Assembly (NCBI GenBank): GCA_003134515.1
Contig: PLBM01000043.1
Span: 194 to 38,142, forward strand
Source of the DNA: Acidimicrobiaceae bacterium
GTDB taxonomy: Bacteria; Actinomycetota; Acidimicrobiia; Acidimicrobiales; RAAP-2
Direction of reading: 5' to 3'
DNA: 37,949 nt
Shown here: one piece after another, positions 9,077-19,046 of the stretch
How the letters are laid out: every line of letters starts with the position of its first letter
How positions within the stretch are numbered: the stretch's first letter is position 1
Notes under the pieces: model-generated
Seen by the model: only the letters and a program-made list of their open reading frames with translations
The model's database searches: none
What the model was told of the DNA's origin: nothing
Made by a program: the position numbers and the translations under genes

Positions 9077-10586
9077 TGACGACTCCCGCGTGCATTCCAG
9101 CAGCCATCGAAAGCGCCGAGGTGCTCGACGAGCCCCGTCGCCCGAGCAAGATCACGAGGGGACGGGTGAAGTACCAAGTGATGACGACGTCCATGATGGT
9201 CGAAAGTCCAAGGAAGAAGGCGAAGCCCCTCACGTCACCCACCGCGATGATGTAGAGCAGGACCGCGGCGAGCAGGCTCACCGTGTCCGCGGCCAACACC
9301 GTGCGCCACGCGGAGCGAAAGCCCCGGTCCACGGAGGATCGCACCGATCGACCAGCTCGAGCCTCATCCTTTAATCGCTCGAAATACACGACGTAACTGT
9401 CAACCGTGATACCAATCGACACAATTATTCCAGTAACCCCTGCCAGGTCAAAACTCGGCGCGAAGGCCGTATGACCCAAGGACGAGATGATGGCCCACAA
9501 AAGCGCCGCCGTGACGGCCAGACCGAAGACGATGACCAGCCCCAGTGCGCGATAGTAGAGAATCGTGTAAAGCAGCACCAGCGCCAAGCCGGCCAAACCG
9601 GCTCCGAGACCCGCGATCAGGGCGGAGTGGCCCAGGGTGGGCGACACGGTCACGGTGTTGAGGGCCTGGAGGCGCACGGGCAGGGCGCCAAAGTTCATCG
9701 CCAGGGCCAGGTTCTTCGCCGACGCTTCAGTGAAGGAGCCCGAGATTTGACCGGTGCCTAGGAAACTCGAAAACGTCGTCTGCGTGGGCTGAATGATGGG
9801 CGCGGATTGCACAACGCCGTCAAGTTCAATGGCGAGCAGCTGATGGAAGTTCTGGCTGGCCACTTTGTCCCAGAGCGGGCTGCCCGGAGAAGTAAGTGTG
9901 TAGTTGACAACCCACGCGCCGGCCTGGTCCTGTTGGGCGATCGCCTTTTTGATCGAGTGGCCCGTGAGCTCTGATGGTCCCAAGACGTAGCGTACGCCGG
10001 GTTGGCCCAAGAGCGGCAAGAGCACGGGGTCTTTGGGTAAATCGCTCTTGGGTTGTGTGGACTCGATGTTCGTGAACGCGGGATCAGGTTGGAGGTTATT
10101 GCTCGTAAAGCCGGCCACGTTGTTCGCGGGCGCAACGGCGAGATTCGCCTCGGTCATCTGATAGTTCGCCGCACAAGTGGGCAACGGCTTCTTCCCGAGC
10201 GGGGCGAGTTTGGCGCCCACGCCGGCTTGGCAGATCACGGGACGGAACAAGAGTTGTGCGGTTTGACCGACCACCGCCAACACCGCGCGCGCGTCTTTCG
10301 CTCCGGGCACGCTCACCACGACGTCCTTACCCTGAAGATTTACTTGCGCACCGGAGACGCCCAGTCCGTTCACGCGATTGGTGAGTATCGTCACCACTTC
10401 TTGCATGTCCGCCGTGGAGGCGGGGGTCGTAGGTTTATAGACCACCGAGAGACCACCGGCCAAGTCGAGGCCGAGCTTGGGCCCCCAACCGAGCGACAAG
10501 GTCGCGGCAAGCGATCCAAAGGCGATCGCTACGGTAAGCACGAGACTGACGATCATTGATCGCCGTGAGCCAACCTGTGGCGGCAT
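9069..10586 (-). CDS. secD: Protein translocase subunit SecD
   Basis: 505 aa; GPKLGLDLAGGLSVVYKP, TNRVNGLGVSGAQVNLQGKDVVVSVPG, IGITVDSYVVYFERLKDE. Confidence 0.95.
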   Translation of the reverse strand: MPPQVGSRRSMIVSLVLTVAIAFGSLAATLSLGWGPKLGLDLAGGLSVVYKPTTPASTADMQEVVTILTNRVNGLGVSGAQVNLQGKDVVVSVPGAKDARAVLAVVGQTAQLLFRPVICQAGVGAKLAPLGKKPLPTCAANYQMTEANLAVAPANNVAGFTSNNLQPDPAFTNIESTQPKSDLPKDPVLLPLLGQPGVRYVLGPSELTGHSIKKAIAQQDQAGAWVVNYTLTSPGSPLWDKVASQNFHQLLAIELDGVVQSAPIIQPTQTTFSSFLGTGQISGSFTEASAKNLALAMNFGALPVRLQALNTVTVSPTLGHSALIAGLGAGLAGLALVLLYTILYYRALGLVIVFGLAVTAALLWAIISSLGHTAFAPSFDLAGVTGIIVSIGITVDSYVVYFERLKDEARAGRSVRSSVDRGFRSAWRTVLAADTVSLLAAVLLYIIAVGDVRGFAFFLGLSTIMDVVITWYFTRPLVILLGRRGSSSTSALSMAAGMHAGVVSE

Positions 10587-10909
10587 TACTTGGCGTCACC
10601 TTCCGAGGGGTGATCGTCGGAGGACCCGGGAACAACGGGGTCGTAACGGCGCGCAATCGCCGAGGGTATGAAGTCGAGCTCCACGCCACTGGAACTGCGC
10701 AAGGTCACCAGGTCGTCTTCGTTCTTCACGACTGTTCCTACGAAGCCGCCGATGGTCTGGGCGCGCTGGCCGACCTCGACCTTACGCGATTGTTGACGCT
10801 GGGCCTTCTGCTTCCTAGAGCGAGGACGCAGGTAGAAAAAGTAGAGTCCGCCGAAGACCACGACGTAAATGATGAGAATCGACGACGAACTGGAGCTGGC
10901 AACCAACAT
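10586..10909 (-). CDS. yajC: Preprotein translocase subunit YajC
   Basis: 107 aa; N-terminal TM, YFFYLRPRSRKQK, GQRAQTIGGFVGTVVKNEDDLVTL; upstream of secD. Confidence 0.9.
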   Translation of the reverse strand: MLVASSSSSSILIIYVVVFGGLYFFYLRPRSRKQKAQRQQSRKVEVGQRAQTIGGFVGTVVKNEDDLVTLRSSSGVELDFIPSAIARRYDPVVPGSSDDHPSEGDAK

Positions 10910-10964
10910 GGGGATTTCCTTCGTTAACGGACAGAGAAACTCTAGTCGCTAGGTGCGCAGTGCG

Positions 10965-12005
10965 TTAGAACAGGCCGCCGTGACGCGGCTGAATACCTAG
11001 GTGATCGTACGCCCGTTCGGTCGCAACGCGCCCCCGCGGCGTGCGCACCATCAGCCCGGCTCGCAATAGATAGGGCTCGTACGCGTCTTCAATAGTGAAG
11101 GGCTCTTCACCACAGGCGTGCGCCAGTGTCGTCAGTCCGACGGGCTGCGCCGCGAACTGCTCACAGAGCAACGTCAAGATTCGTCGATCGATCTTGTCAA
11201 GCCCAAACTCGTCGACCCCAAACAGCGCCAGAGCGTCAACGGCGACCTGCGCGTCGACCTTCTCGTAGCCCTTCACCGAGGCGAAATCGCGCACTCGCCG
11301 CAATAGTCGGTTGGCGATGCGCGGCGTGCCACGGCTACGCGACGCAATGATGTGGGCCGCTTCGGGCTCGAGTGCGACATTGAGCAGTCCGGCCGATCGT
11401 TGAGCAATGAGGGCGAGCTCGTCCACATCGTAGAGATCGAGTTGTCCGATAAATCCGAATCGATCTCGTAGGGGTGCGGCCACGAGTCCGGTTCTCGTGG
11501 TCGCACCGACCAAGGTAAAGTTCGCCAAATCTAGACGGATCGACCGGGCCGACGGACCGCGTCCGATCATGACGTCGAGGCGAAGCTCCTCCATCGCGGG
11601 ATAGAGAATCTCCTCGACGGCGCGCGAAAGTCGGTGGAGTTCATCAATGAAGAGCACGTCGCCGTCTTGTAGGTCGGTGAGTAATGCGGCGAGGTCGCCC
11701 GGACGTGCAAGCACCGCACCCGACGTCACTCGAAAGCCCGAGCCCATCTCACTGGCCACAATGCTGGCGAGCGACGTCTTACCGAGCCCGGGCGGTCCGG
11801 CAAAGAGCAGATGATCCGCGCACTGGTGACGAGCTCTCGCCGATCCAAGAACGACTTGGAGATGACCCACCAAGTCACGTTGACCGACGAAGTCCTCGAG
11901 CGTCTGAGGGCGCAACGACACCTCCGCGCGACGCTCTTGCTCGATCACTTCGGCCGATACGACGTGATCTCGAAGTTGCTCGAGGTTGAGTTCGTGCTTG
12001 GTCAC
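10965..12005 (-). CDS. ruvB: Holliday junction branch migration ATPase RuvB
   Basis: 346 aa; LRPQTLEDFVGQ, LLFAGPPGLGKTSLASIVASEMG, LFIDELHRLSRAVEEILYPAMEE, GATTRTGLVAAPLRDRFG. Confidence 0.97.
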   Translation of the reverse strand: MTKHELNLEQLRDHVVSAEVIEQERRAEVSLRPQTLEDFVGQRDLVGHLQVVLGSARARHQCADHLLFAGPPGLGKTSLASIVASEMGSGFRVTSGAVLARPGDLAALLTDLQDGDVLFIDELHRLSRAVEEILYPAMEELRLDVMIGRGPSARSIRLDLANFTLVGATTRTGLVAAPLRDRFGFIGQLDLYDVDELALIAQRSAGLLNVALEPEAAHIIASRSRGTPRIANRLLRRVRDFASVKGYEKVDAQVAVDALALFGVDEFGLDKIDRRILTLLCEQFAAQPVGLTTLAHACGEEPFTIEDAYEPYLLRAGLMVRTPRGRVATERAYDHLGIQPRHGGLF

Positions 12006-12574
12006 GATCGGCTCAACAGTTGCAGGGCGGTGCGAAGGGCTTCGGACTCGTCCGCGGGTAACTCGACGTCATTGAGAGCCCCGCGCACCTCGTGACTGGT
12101 GTAACCCAGTGCGCGCAAAGCGTCGTCGACGGCCGCGTTGACGTGCGTTACTGGTGCGCCGGGTTCAAGGGCACCGTCGACGAGAACCTTGCCTTTCAAT
12201 TCGAGCACGATCCGGCTCGCCGTCTTGGGGCCGATGCCGGGAATCGTGGCCACCTTCTTCGCGTCGCCGCTCTCAATCGCGCGAGCGAGTTCGCCCACGC
12301 TCATCGTTCGCAAAGCGCCCAAAGCGGTCGAGGGACCAACCCCCGGGGTGACGATGAGCAGTTCAAAGAACTCCCGTTCTTCAACAGTGCGAAAACCGAA
12401 AAGTTGGATGGCGTCCTCTCTCACCACGGTGAAGATAAAGAGTTCGACGAGTTCTTCGAACGGCAGTGGCTCACTCGAGGCGACCTGGACCTCGTACCCG
12501 ACGCCCTGCACGTCAACTACGAATGCCCCATTTCGCAACTGACGCAGAACCCGCCCATTCAGCCAGGCGATCAC
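12002..12574 (-). CDS. ruvA: Holliday junction branch migration protein RuvA
   Basis: 190 aa; MIAWLNGRV, VVREDAIQLFGFRTVEEREFFELLI, IPGIGPKTASRIVLELKGK. Confidence 0.95.
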   Translation of the reverse strand: MIAWLNGRVLRQLRNGAFVVDVQGVGYEVQVASSEPLPFEELVELFIFTVVREDAIQLFGFRTVEEREFFELLIVTPGVGPSTALGALRTMSVGELARAIESGDAKKVATIPGIGPKTASRIVLELKGKVLVDGALEPGAPVTHVNAAVDDALRALGYTSHEVRGALNDVELPADESEALRTALQLLSRS

Positions 12575-13083
12575 GTAAGGCTCCCGAGCGGGTAGCGGCG
12601 CTCGACGCGCACAATCATGAAGTACGCAATTCCCAGCGCCAACGCGTCGGCGGCGTCGGCCGGTCGAGGAATTTCGCTCAGTCCACAGAGCCGAGCGACC
12701 ATTCCCTGCACTTGGGACTTACTGGCCGCGCCGTAACCCGTCACCGCTAATTTCACCTGCTGGGGGGTGAACTGGCGTACCGCCACGTCCTCGCCGCCGA
12801 CGAGGGCGATCGCGACGCCACTGGCCTGGGCCACCGAAATCGCGGTCTTCGCGTTTCGCTGGAAGAAGACCTTCTCCACCGCGACCGCGTGCGGGGATGT
12901 TTCTTTGAGCAGTTGATCGAGTTCGAGGTGCAACTGACGAAGACGTTGCTCGACGGGCACCTGGGGGTCGGTTTCGATGGTGCCAGCGCGAACCGCTCGA
13001 AACGACTCCACTCCCTCAAATGACCCCTCGACGAGCCCGTACCCGCAACGCGTCAGTCCAGGGTCAATACCGAGTACGAACAT
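12571..13083 (-). CDS. ruvC: Crossover junction endodeoxyribonuclease RuvC
   Basis: MFVLGIDPGLTRCGYGLVEG, VAVEKVFFQRNAKTAISVAQASGVA, ADAADALALGIAY. Start set at MFVLG rather than the longer ORF start. Confidence 0.95.
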   Translation of the reverse strand: MFVLGIDPGLTRCGYGLVEGSFEGVESFRAVRAGTIETDPQVPVEQRLRQLHLELDQLLKETSPHAVAVEKVFFQRNAKTAISVAQASGVAIALVGGEDVAVRQFTPQQVKLAVTGYGAASKSQVQGMVARLCGLSEIPRPADAADALALGIAYFMIVRVERRYPLGSLT

Positions 13084-13123
13084 ACGTTCGATAGTACTCC
13101 CCAAAGGGCCCTACTGCTGGTAA

Positions 13124-13873
13124 TTAGCCCTCAAACGAAGCCAGCAACTTATCGGAGATGTCAAAGTTGGCGTACACGTTCTGCACGTCGTCGTGGTCGT
13201 CCAGGGCGTCCATGAGGCGCAGCACCTTTTTCACTTCGGCCTCGTCCGAGACGGGAATCGTGTTCTGGGCTACCAGGGTCAGTTCGGCGCTGAGTACCTT
13301 GAGCTGTTGCTGTTCCAAGGCTTCGCGGACCGACCCGAGGGCGTGGGGCTCGGTCGTGACCGTGTAGTTCTGGCCGTTCACTTCATAGTTCTCGGCACCG
13401 GCCTCCATAATCCATTCAAGGAGTTGGTCCTCGTCAAGGGGTCCCGCCACCTCGAGCACGCCCTTACGTTCAAACTGCCACGACACCGCCCCTGGCTCGG
13501 CGATCGCTCCCCCGTTGCGCCCAAAGAGGTGCTTGATCTCAGAACTCGTTCGATTTCGATTGTCGCTAAGGGTCTCCACGATGACCGCCACGCCGCTCGG
13601 GCCATACCCTTCGTAGCTGATGGATTCGTAGCGAACGCCTTCGAGCTCACCGGTGCCGCGCTTGATGGCGCGCTCGATCGTATCTAAGGGCACCGACGCC
13701 TCACGGGCTTTTTGGTACATCGTGCGTAGTGCGGCGTTGGTGTTGGCGTCCCCGCCACCCTCGCGCGCGGCGACCTCGACTTGGCGAATCAGTTTGGCGA
13801 AAACCTTGGCGCGAGCCGAGTCCTTGGCGCCCTTGCGGTGTTTGGTCGTTGCCCACTTGGAGTGGCCGGACAT
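13124..13873 (-). CDS. yebC: YebC/PmpR family protein
   Basis: MSGHSKWATTKHRKGAKDSARAKVFAKLIRQVEVAAREGG... Start trimmed from the longer ORF to the MSGHSKW methionine. Confidence 0.95.
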   Translation of the reverse strand: MSGHSKWATTKHRKGAKDSARAKVFAKLIRQVEVAAREGGGDANTNAALRTMYQKAREASVPLDTIERAIKRGTGELEGVRYESISYEGYGPSGVAVIVETLSDNRNRTSSEIKHLFGRNGGAIAEPGAVSWQFERKGVLEVAGPLDEDQLLEWIMEAGAENYEVNGQNYTVTTEPHALGSVREALEQQQLKVLSAELTLVAQNTIPVSDEAEVKKVLRLMDALDDHDDVQNVYANFDISDKLLASFEG

Positions 13874-13913
13874 AGTGCCTCCTGTCCTAAGGGCTTGGCT
13901 ATCGTAGCGAAAA

Positions 13914-14498
13914 TCAGAGCGAGTCGACGAAAAGCCGGTGCAGTCGTGGGTCACCGGCCAACTCGGGGTGAAACGAGGCGCCCCAGACGTTCTTCTGGCG
14001 TACGAAGACCGGATGCTCACCTCGCCCGTCCCCGGGATCGAGCGTCGCGAGCACTTCGACGTCGTTGTCCCACGCCACGATGCGCGGCGCGCGAATAAAG
14101 ACCCCCGACACCGACCCGACACCCGTCACTTCTATGGGCGACTCGAAACTCGCGATCTGGCGGCCGTAGCCGTTACGGCGAAGCGTCACCGACAACGCGC
14201 CGTAGCACCACTGGTCCGCGCGACCGTCGAGGATTTCTGCACTGAGAAGAATCAACCCCGCACAAGTGCCAAAGACCGGGAACCCGTCACGGAGTTTCTC
14301 TCCCAGGGCGTCTTTGAGACCGGCGGTGACGAGCAGGTGGGCAATGGTCGTGGACTCGCCGCCGGGCAGAACGAGAGCATCGATGCTCTCGAGTTGTTCG
14401 ATCGTTCGCACCTTCACCACGACGCTGTCGAGCGACTCGAGCATCATGACGTGTTCACCCACGTCGCCCTGCAGGGCCAGTACGCCGACGCGCTTCAC
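13914..14498 (-). CDS. pdxT: Pyridoxal 5'-phosphate synthase glutaminase subunit PdxT
   Basis: GTG start gives MKRVGVLALQGDVGEHVMMLESL; LVLPGGESTTI, PVFGTCAGLILL. Overlaps pdxS stop by 1 bp. Confidence 0.93.
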   Translation of the reverse strand: MKRVGVLALQGDVGEHVMMLESLDSVVVKVRTIEQLESIDALVLPGGESTTIAHLLVTAGLKDALGEKLRDGFPVFGTCAGLILLSAEILDGRADQWCYGALSVTLRRNGYGRQIASFESPIEVTGVGSVSGVFIRAPRIVAWDNDVEVLATLDPGDGRGEHPVFVRQKNVWGASFHPELAGDPRLHRLFVDSL

Positions 14499-15394
14499 TA
14501 CCAGCCGCGTTCGGCGAGTCGCTGTTCCAGCGACGACGTCTCCCAGCCTTTCATGGCCGAACCGAGTCCGGTCGAGACCTTCGCCACGACACTGGCGTCG
14601 AGATAGTGGGTCGTGGCTTCGACGATGGCGCACGCCATGCGCGTGGGGTCTTCACTCTTAAAGATGCCCGAGCCCACAAAGACGGCCTCGGCGCCGAGCT
14701 GCAAGACCAGCGACGCGTCGGCGGGCGTGGAGATGCCCCCCGCACAAAAGAGCGGAACCGGCAACTTGCCACTTTGGGCAACCTCTTGAACCAGGGGCAG
14801 CGGTGCTTGAAGATCCTTCGCCAAGGTGAACAGCTCGTTCTTGTCAGCGCTGTGCAGGCGGCGCATTTGAGCGTTGATCGTGCGCAGGTGTCGCACCGCC
14901 TCAACGACGTTGCCGGTGCCCGCTTCGCCCTTTGAGCGAATCAAGCACGCCCCTTCACCAATTCGACGAAGCGCTTCGCCCAGGTTCGTCGCGCCGCACA
15001 CGAAGGGGACAGTAAAGGCCCACTTGTCGATGTGGTACTCCTCGTCGGCCGGCGTTAAGACCTCGGACTCATCGATGTAATCAACGTCGAGTGCTTGGAG
15101 GATCTGGGCTTCGGCGAAGTGTCCGATGCGCGCCTTGGCCATGACGGGAATAGTGACCGCGGCCTGGATCTCTTGAATCATCAAGGGATCACTCATTCGA
15201 GCGACGCCCCCGTCACGGCGAATATCGGCGGGCACGCGCTCGAGGGCCATGACCGCGACGGCGCCGGCGTCCTCGGCAATCTTGGCCTGCTCAGGGTTCA
15301 CGACGTCCATAATCACGCCACCGCGCAGCATGTCGGCCAGACCGCGCTTCACGAGCGCCGAGCCGGTGACCGCGGGACTCTTTGAAGGACTCAT
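14498..15394 (-). CDS. pdxS: Pyridoxal 5'-phosphate synthase subunit PdxS
   Basis: 298 aa; [81 protein letters not shown]. Confidence 0.97.
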   Translation of the reverse strand: MSPSKSPAVTGSALVKRGLADMLRGGVIMDVVNPEQAKIAEDAGAVAVMALERVPADIRRDGGVARMSDPLMIQEIQAAVTIPVMAKARIGHFAEAQILQALDVDYIDESEVLTPADEEYHIDKWAFTVPFVCGATNLGEALRRIGEGACLIRSKGEAGTGNVVEAVRHLRTINAQMRRLHSADKNELFTLAKDLQAPLPLVQEVAQSGKLPVPLFCAGGISTPADASLVLQLGAEAVFVGSGIFKSEDPTRMACAIVEATTHYLDASVVAKVSTGLGSAMKGWETSSLEQRLAERGW

Positions 15395-15417
15395 GGTCCC
15401 AGCCTAATGGCCGAGCC

Positions 15418-16320
15418 CTACCACTCTTCGAGCGCGCGCGCTCGAAGTTCGACGTCGTCGAGGTCGCCTATGTCGCCTTCGTGTCGGTCACTCCACTGAT
15501 TGAAAAAGACCCATCGCCACTGGGCGTAGGACGAAGAGCGGAAAAAGGAGTCTTCGCTGAGCTGTTGACGCGCGCACTTACGCAACGCCCCCGCGAGTCC
15601 TAAAGGGTAGCGAATGCTCGCCGCGGCGACTTCGTCGGCCCGATAGGTCTTGCCGTCACCGGCCAGGGCCTGGCGCTGGTCGTCGTTGAGCGAGATAACC
15701 GCCGCGAGGCTTTCGCGGTCCAAAAGTCCTAGTCGCTGACGAGCCAGGCAGTGGGCCACCACGCCCTCGAGTTCGATCAGTTCAAAGTCCTGGATGAGTG
15801 AACTCGTCACGAGGAGCGAGAAGCTGTTCCCGCTCGGCACGAGCGCAGCGTTGTAGCCCGAATCACGAACGATGAAGGCACTCACCGCGTCGACGCCAAA
15901 GGTAGCGGCCAAACGATCCAGCACCGTCACGAGACGCACCCGTTCGGCGGCGTCACCGCCGGGAGAAAACTGCGCGAGCACCGTGCCCCCGAGGCTTTGA
16001 CCGCGACGCGAGTAACTTCCGATCACCCGGCGTAGGTCCCAGGCGTACACCACGGCGAGCACGACACCGAGCGCGGGCAGCCACGGCACCACGACCACGC
16101 CCCCAATGAGCGCCACGGCCACGACCCCCACCACGATGGTCTGGGGCAGACGGCGCTTGAAGGCGAAACGGCGCACCACGCGCAGGTTGTGATGACGCTC
16201 GCTCGTCGAGGGAGCGTACGGGTTCTGCCAGGAGGGATCGAGCACGGGCGCCACGAAACGGGGCGCGCGATCACGCGAGAAATTGGAGCGGCGAGAACGG
16301 GATCGTTGCTTGGTAGCCAC
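15418..16320 (-). CDS. M48 (HtpX)-like membrane protein with degenerate zinc motif
   Basis: 300 aa; two TM segments; NAALVPSGNSFSLLVTSSLIQDFELIELEGVVAHCLAR resembles the M48 region ahead of HExxH, but the motif reads AHCLAR. Confidence 0.6.
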   Translation of the reverse strand: MATKQRSRSRRSNFSRDRAPRFVAPVLDPSWQNPYAPSTSERHHNLRVVRRFAFKRRLPQTIVVGVVAVALIGGVVVVPWLPALGVVLAVVYAWDLRRVIGSYSRRGQSLGGTVLAQFSPGGDAAERVRLVTVLDRLAATFGVDAVSAFIVRDSGYNAALVPSGNSFSLLVTSSLIQDFELIELEGVVAHCLARQRLGLLDRESLAAVISLNDDQRQALAGDGKTYRADEVAAASIRYPLGLAGALRKCARQQLSEDSFFRSSSYAQWRWVFFNQWSDRHEGDIGDLDDVELRARALEEW

Positions 16321-16329
16321 GTCGTAAGG

Positions 16330-17433
16330 CTACCTGTTCGCTCGAAATCGCTGTCTCGCCACTTCGTAACGTTCCCCGTAGGCGCTCATCAATGACGCCA
16401 TCGACCATCGCTCGGCGTGACGCCGCGCCGCAGCGACGCTCGCCTCGCTCTCTTCAGCCAGCGCACGGGCAATCGCCACGCCTAAGGACGACGAGCTCTC
16501 GGGTTGAAACAGTGTCGCGTGGCCACCGGCCGCCTCGCGGTACCCGTCGATATCGCTGGCCACGACCAAGGTCTCACTAGCCATGCCCTCGAGGAGCACG
16601 AGTCCGAAACTCTCGCCGCGTGTCGACGGCGCGATCAATGCGTCCACGCGACGAAGCCACGCGCGCTTGATCTCGTCGTCCACTCGACCGACAAAGACGA
16701 TTCTGTCGTCGTGAGCCGCGAGGGCTTCCAAGCGGCGCCGTTCGGGCCCCTCGCCCGCGATGACCAGTTGCCAGGGCTTTACGTTTTGAGCGTTATGCTC
16801 GCGCACCGCGTCGATCGCCAGGGCCACGCCCTTTCGCTCCTCGAGCCGGCCCACGTAGAAGAGCACCGGACCGACGGCCCGCTCTCGCGGCGTCGCCACG
16901 AATCGATCAACCTCAAAGCCGTTGAAGAGCACCACGCTGTCGAGGCCACAAGCGTGGCGCAACGTCGTCGCCGCGGCCTCACTGACCGACACGGCGTCGT
17001 CAAGCCCGGCGCCTAATCGCGCCATCAACGGCTTGGTGTAGGTCAGCGCCGGACCGTGGCCACTGCGATGAAATGTGCCGAGCGCGGGGTAATCGTGACT
17101 TCGCAGCGTCGACCAACCGAGCAGTGGTGCGAAGGGCTCGTGAAAGTGCACAATATCGGGCTGAAAAGTGCCGATGGCGGCTTTCGCTTTCCTCGCCGCG
17201 GTAAGCGAGAAGGTCAATGGGGCCCTCGAGCCGTTGGTCGGAATCGACCAACGCGTGCCCAGACGAAGCACCTTCGCCGGGGTGTCGTAGATCGTCTCGT
17301 CGCGAATATCGGGCGCAACTATAAGCACGTCGCGACCAGAGTCGCACAGCACGCGACTCATCGCCAGGACCTGTTCTTGGACACCGCCGAAGACACTTAG
17401 CGCGTAGGGCGACACGAGCGCGACTCGCTGCAC
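16330..17433 (-). CDS. pimA: GT4 glycosyltransferase, PimA-like phosphatidylinositol mannosyltransferase
   Basis: RVALVSPYALSVFGGVQEQVLAMSRVL, HFHEPFAPLLGWSTL, FYVGRLEERKG, VDALIAPSTRGESFGLVLLEGMA; adjacent to acyltransferase and pgsA-like genes. GTG start at 17433. Confidence 0.85.
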   Translation of the reverse strand: MQRVALVSPYALSVFGGVQEQVLAMSRVLCDSGRDVLIVAPDIRDETIYDTPAKVLRLGTRWSIPTNGSRAPLTFSLTAARKAKAAIGTFQPDIVHFHEPFAPLLGWSTLRSHDYPALGTFHRSGHGPALTYTKPLMARLGAGLDDAVSVSEAAATTLRHACGLDSVVLFNGFEVDRFVATPRERAVGPVLFYVGRLEERKGVALAIDAVREHNAQNVKPWQLVIAGEGPERRRLEALAAHDDRIVFVGRVDDEIKRAWLRRVDALIAPSTRGESFGLVLLEGMASETLVVASDIDGYREAAGGHATLFQPESSSSLGVAIARALAEESEASVAAARRHAERWSMASLMSAYGERYEVARQRFRANR

Positions 17434-17435
17434 GC

Positions 17436-18323
17436 TCACGACGATGGGAATCGAGGCTGCAACACGTGCCACTGTTCAGGCGCACGGCGAATGAGACCCT
17501 CGAGTTCTCGCGCGATCAGTTGGGTCACTCGGGTCACGTCGTCGCGGAACTTGGCCGTTCGCTCGACTTCGATCGGTGGGGTCACCACCGAAAAGTGATC
17601 CCGGCCCGGACCCGAGTAGCAGGCCGCCGCCACCAGCGTCGCACCGGTGCGCAGCGCCAAGGTCGCCGGACCGGCCGGCATCGTTACTCGCTCGCCGAAG
17701 AACTCCACCTCCACCCCGTTGCCCTGAAGATCGCGATCACAAAGCAGCCCGACCACCCCGCCCTCACGCAGCGCTGCCAACAGCGCCGCACCGGCGTGTT
17801 CGTTCAACGGCTCGATGCGAATGCCAATGGACTCTCGCTTCTCCTTAAACCATTCGAAGAGCTCGGGTGGGTCCAGCTCTTCGGCGACGGCCGTCATGCC
17901 CAGGCCCAGCGAGTTCAAAAATGCGCCGCCCCACTCCCACGAGCCAATGTGCGGCAGTGCGATGATGACCCCTTGCCCGCGCTCTTTGCCCCGGCGAAGG
18001 TGTTCGAGTCCTTCGGCCATCGTAAAGCGCTCGTAGATCGCTGGCTTAGCGAGCGCCGGTAGTTTCGCGCCCTCCGCCCAGTACTGACCGTAACTGCGAA
18101 AGCCGCGCGCCACAAAGTGCTCGAGCAACGTCTCGTTCGGTGCTGAACCAGGTGCAAAGAGGACGCGGGCGAGGTTACTGGTCAGGCCCTCTCTCGCGCC
18201 CCTACTTCGCCGTCCCACCAATCCCGCCAGAGCGCTCGCGACGGCAACATCCAACCGTTCAGGCAACAACTCCATGACGGCGCCCACGGACTTAAAAAGC
18301 GCGACGCGCGCCTTTCGGGCCAC
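17436..18323 (-). CDS. Phosphatidylinositol mannoside acyltransferase-like (LpxL/HtrB family)
   Basis: VIIALPHIGSWEWGGAFLNSLGLGMTAVAEELDPPELFEWFKEKRESIG, VVGLLCDRDLQGNGVEVEFFGE; GTG start at 18323 next to the pgsA stop. Confidence 0.85.
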   Translation of the reverse strand: MARKARVALFKSVGAVMELLPERLDVAVASALAGLVGRRSRGAREGLTSNLARVLFAPGSAPNETLLEHFVARGFRSYGQYWAEGAKLPALAKPAIYERFTMAEGLEHLRRGKERGQGVIIALPHIGSWEWGGAFLNSLGLGMTAVAEELDPPELFEWFKEKRESIGIRIEPLNEHAGAALLAALREGGVVGLLCDRDLQGNGVEVEFFGERVTMPAGPATLALRTGATLVAAACYSGPGRDHFSVVTPPIEVERTAKFRDDVTRVTQLIARELEGLIRRAPEQWHVLQPRFPSS

Positions 18324-18325
18324 GA

Positions 18326-18991
18326 CTAGTGGCGCGAAACGCGACTGAGACCCCGGCGAAGACGCCGACTGTGTTGGCGCGCGCGCAGCGCCGAGGTCGG
18401 CGACGGGGCCGGACGCGCGGCCACCCGCCAGACGCGCCAAAACCGTCCCCCCGCGGTCATTGCCGTCAGGCCCAGCATCAGCCAAAGCACGGGAATGAAG
18501 ATGACGGTCGCGATGAGCCCCACACCCAAGAGGATCATCCGCTCGGCCCGCTCCATCAGACCGCCCTTAGCGTCGAGTCCAAGACTCTCGGCCTTGGAGC
18601 GTTGATACGAGATCATGAAGGTCGTGGTGAGGATCGCGATTGGCAACAAGACGAGCTGGCCGTGATGGCGCGCCGTCAGGTAGTACGCGACACCCCCCAG
18701 AATGATGGCGTCGGCGAGACGATCCGAGACGGAGTCAAAGAAACTGCCCCGCTGGGAGGCGCGGTGGGACGCCTTGGCGACCGCTCCGTCAAAGATGTCG
18801 TGAAAACCGGTCAAGGTCAACAGGACGATCGCCCAAAAGTGCAGGCCGACCGCGATGGCCCAGGCCGTCGCGCAGGCGAACACCAGCCCCGAAGCCGTGA
18901 GCACGTCGGCGGAAAAACCTATTCGTACGAGCCAGCGCCCAATCGGCGCGGTCGTCGCGTCTAGCGACTGGCGGAACTTGCCGTCGAACAT
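18326..18991 (-). CDS. pgsA: CDP-alcohol phosphatidyltransferase (phosphatidylinositol (phosphate) synthase-like)
   Basis: 221 aa; CDP-OH-P motif DIFDGAVAKASHRASQRGSFFDSVSDRLAD, multiple TM helices. Confidence 0.85.
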   Translation of the reverse strand: MFDGKFRQSLDATTAPIGRWLVRIGFSADVLTASGLVFACATAWAIAVGLHFWAIVLLTLTGFHDIFDGAVAKASHRASQRGSFFDSVSDRLADAIILGGVAYYLTARHHGQLVLLPIAILTTTFMISYQRSKAESLGLDAKGGLMERAERMILLGVGLIATVIFIPVLWLMLGLTAMTAGGRFWRVWRVAARPAPSPTSALRARQHSRRLRRGLSRVSRH

Positions 18992-19046
18992 CGACCCTCT
19001 GGGTTCATGACGCTGAGTCTACCGGTCGGGCCAGCAAAGACGGGGC

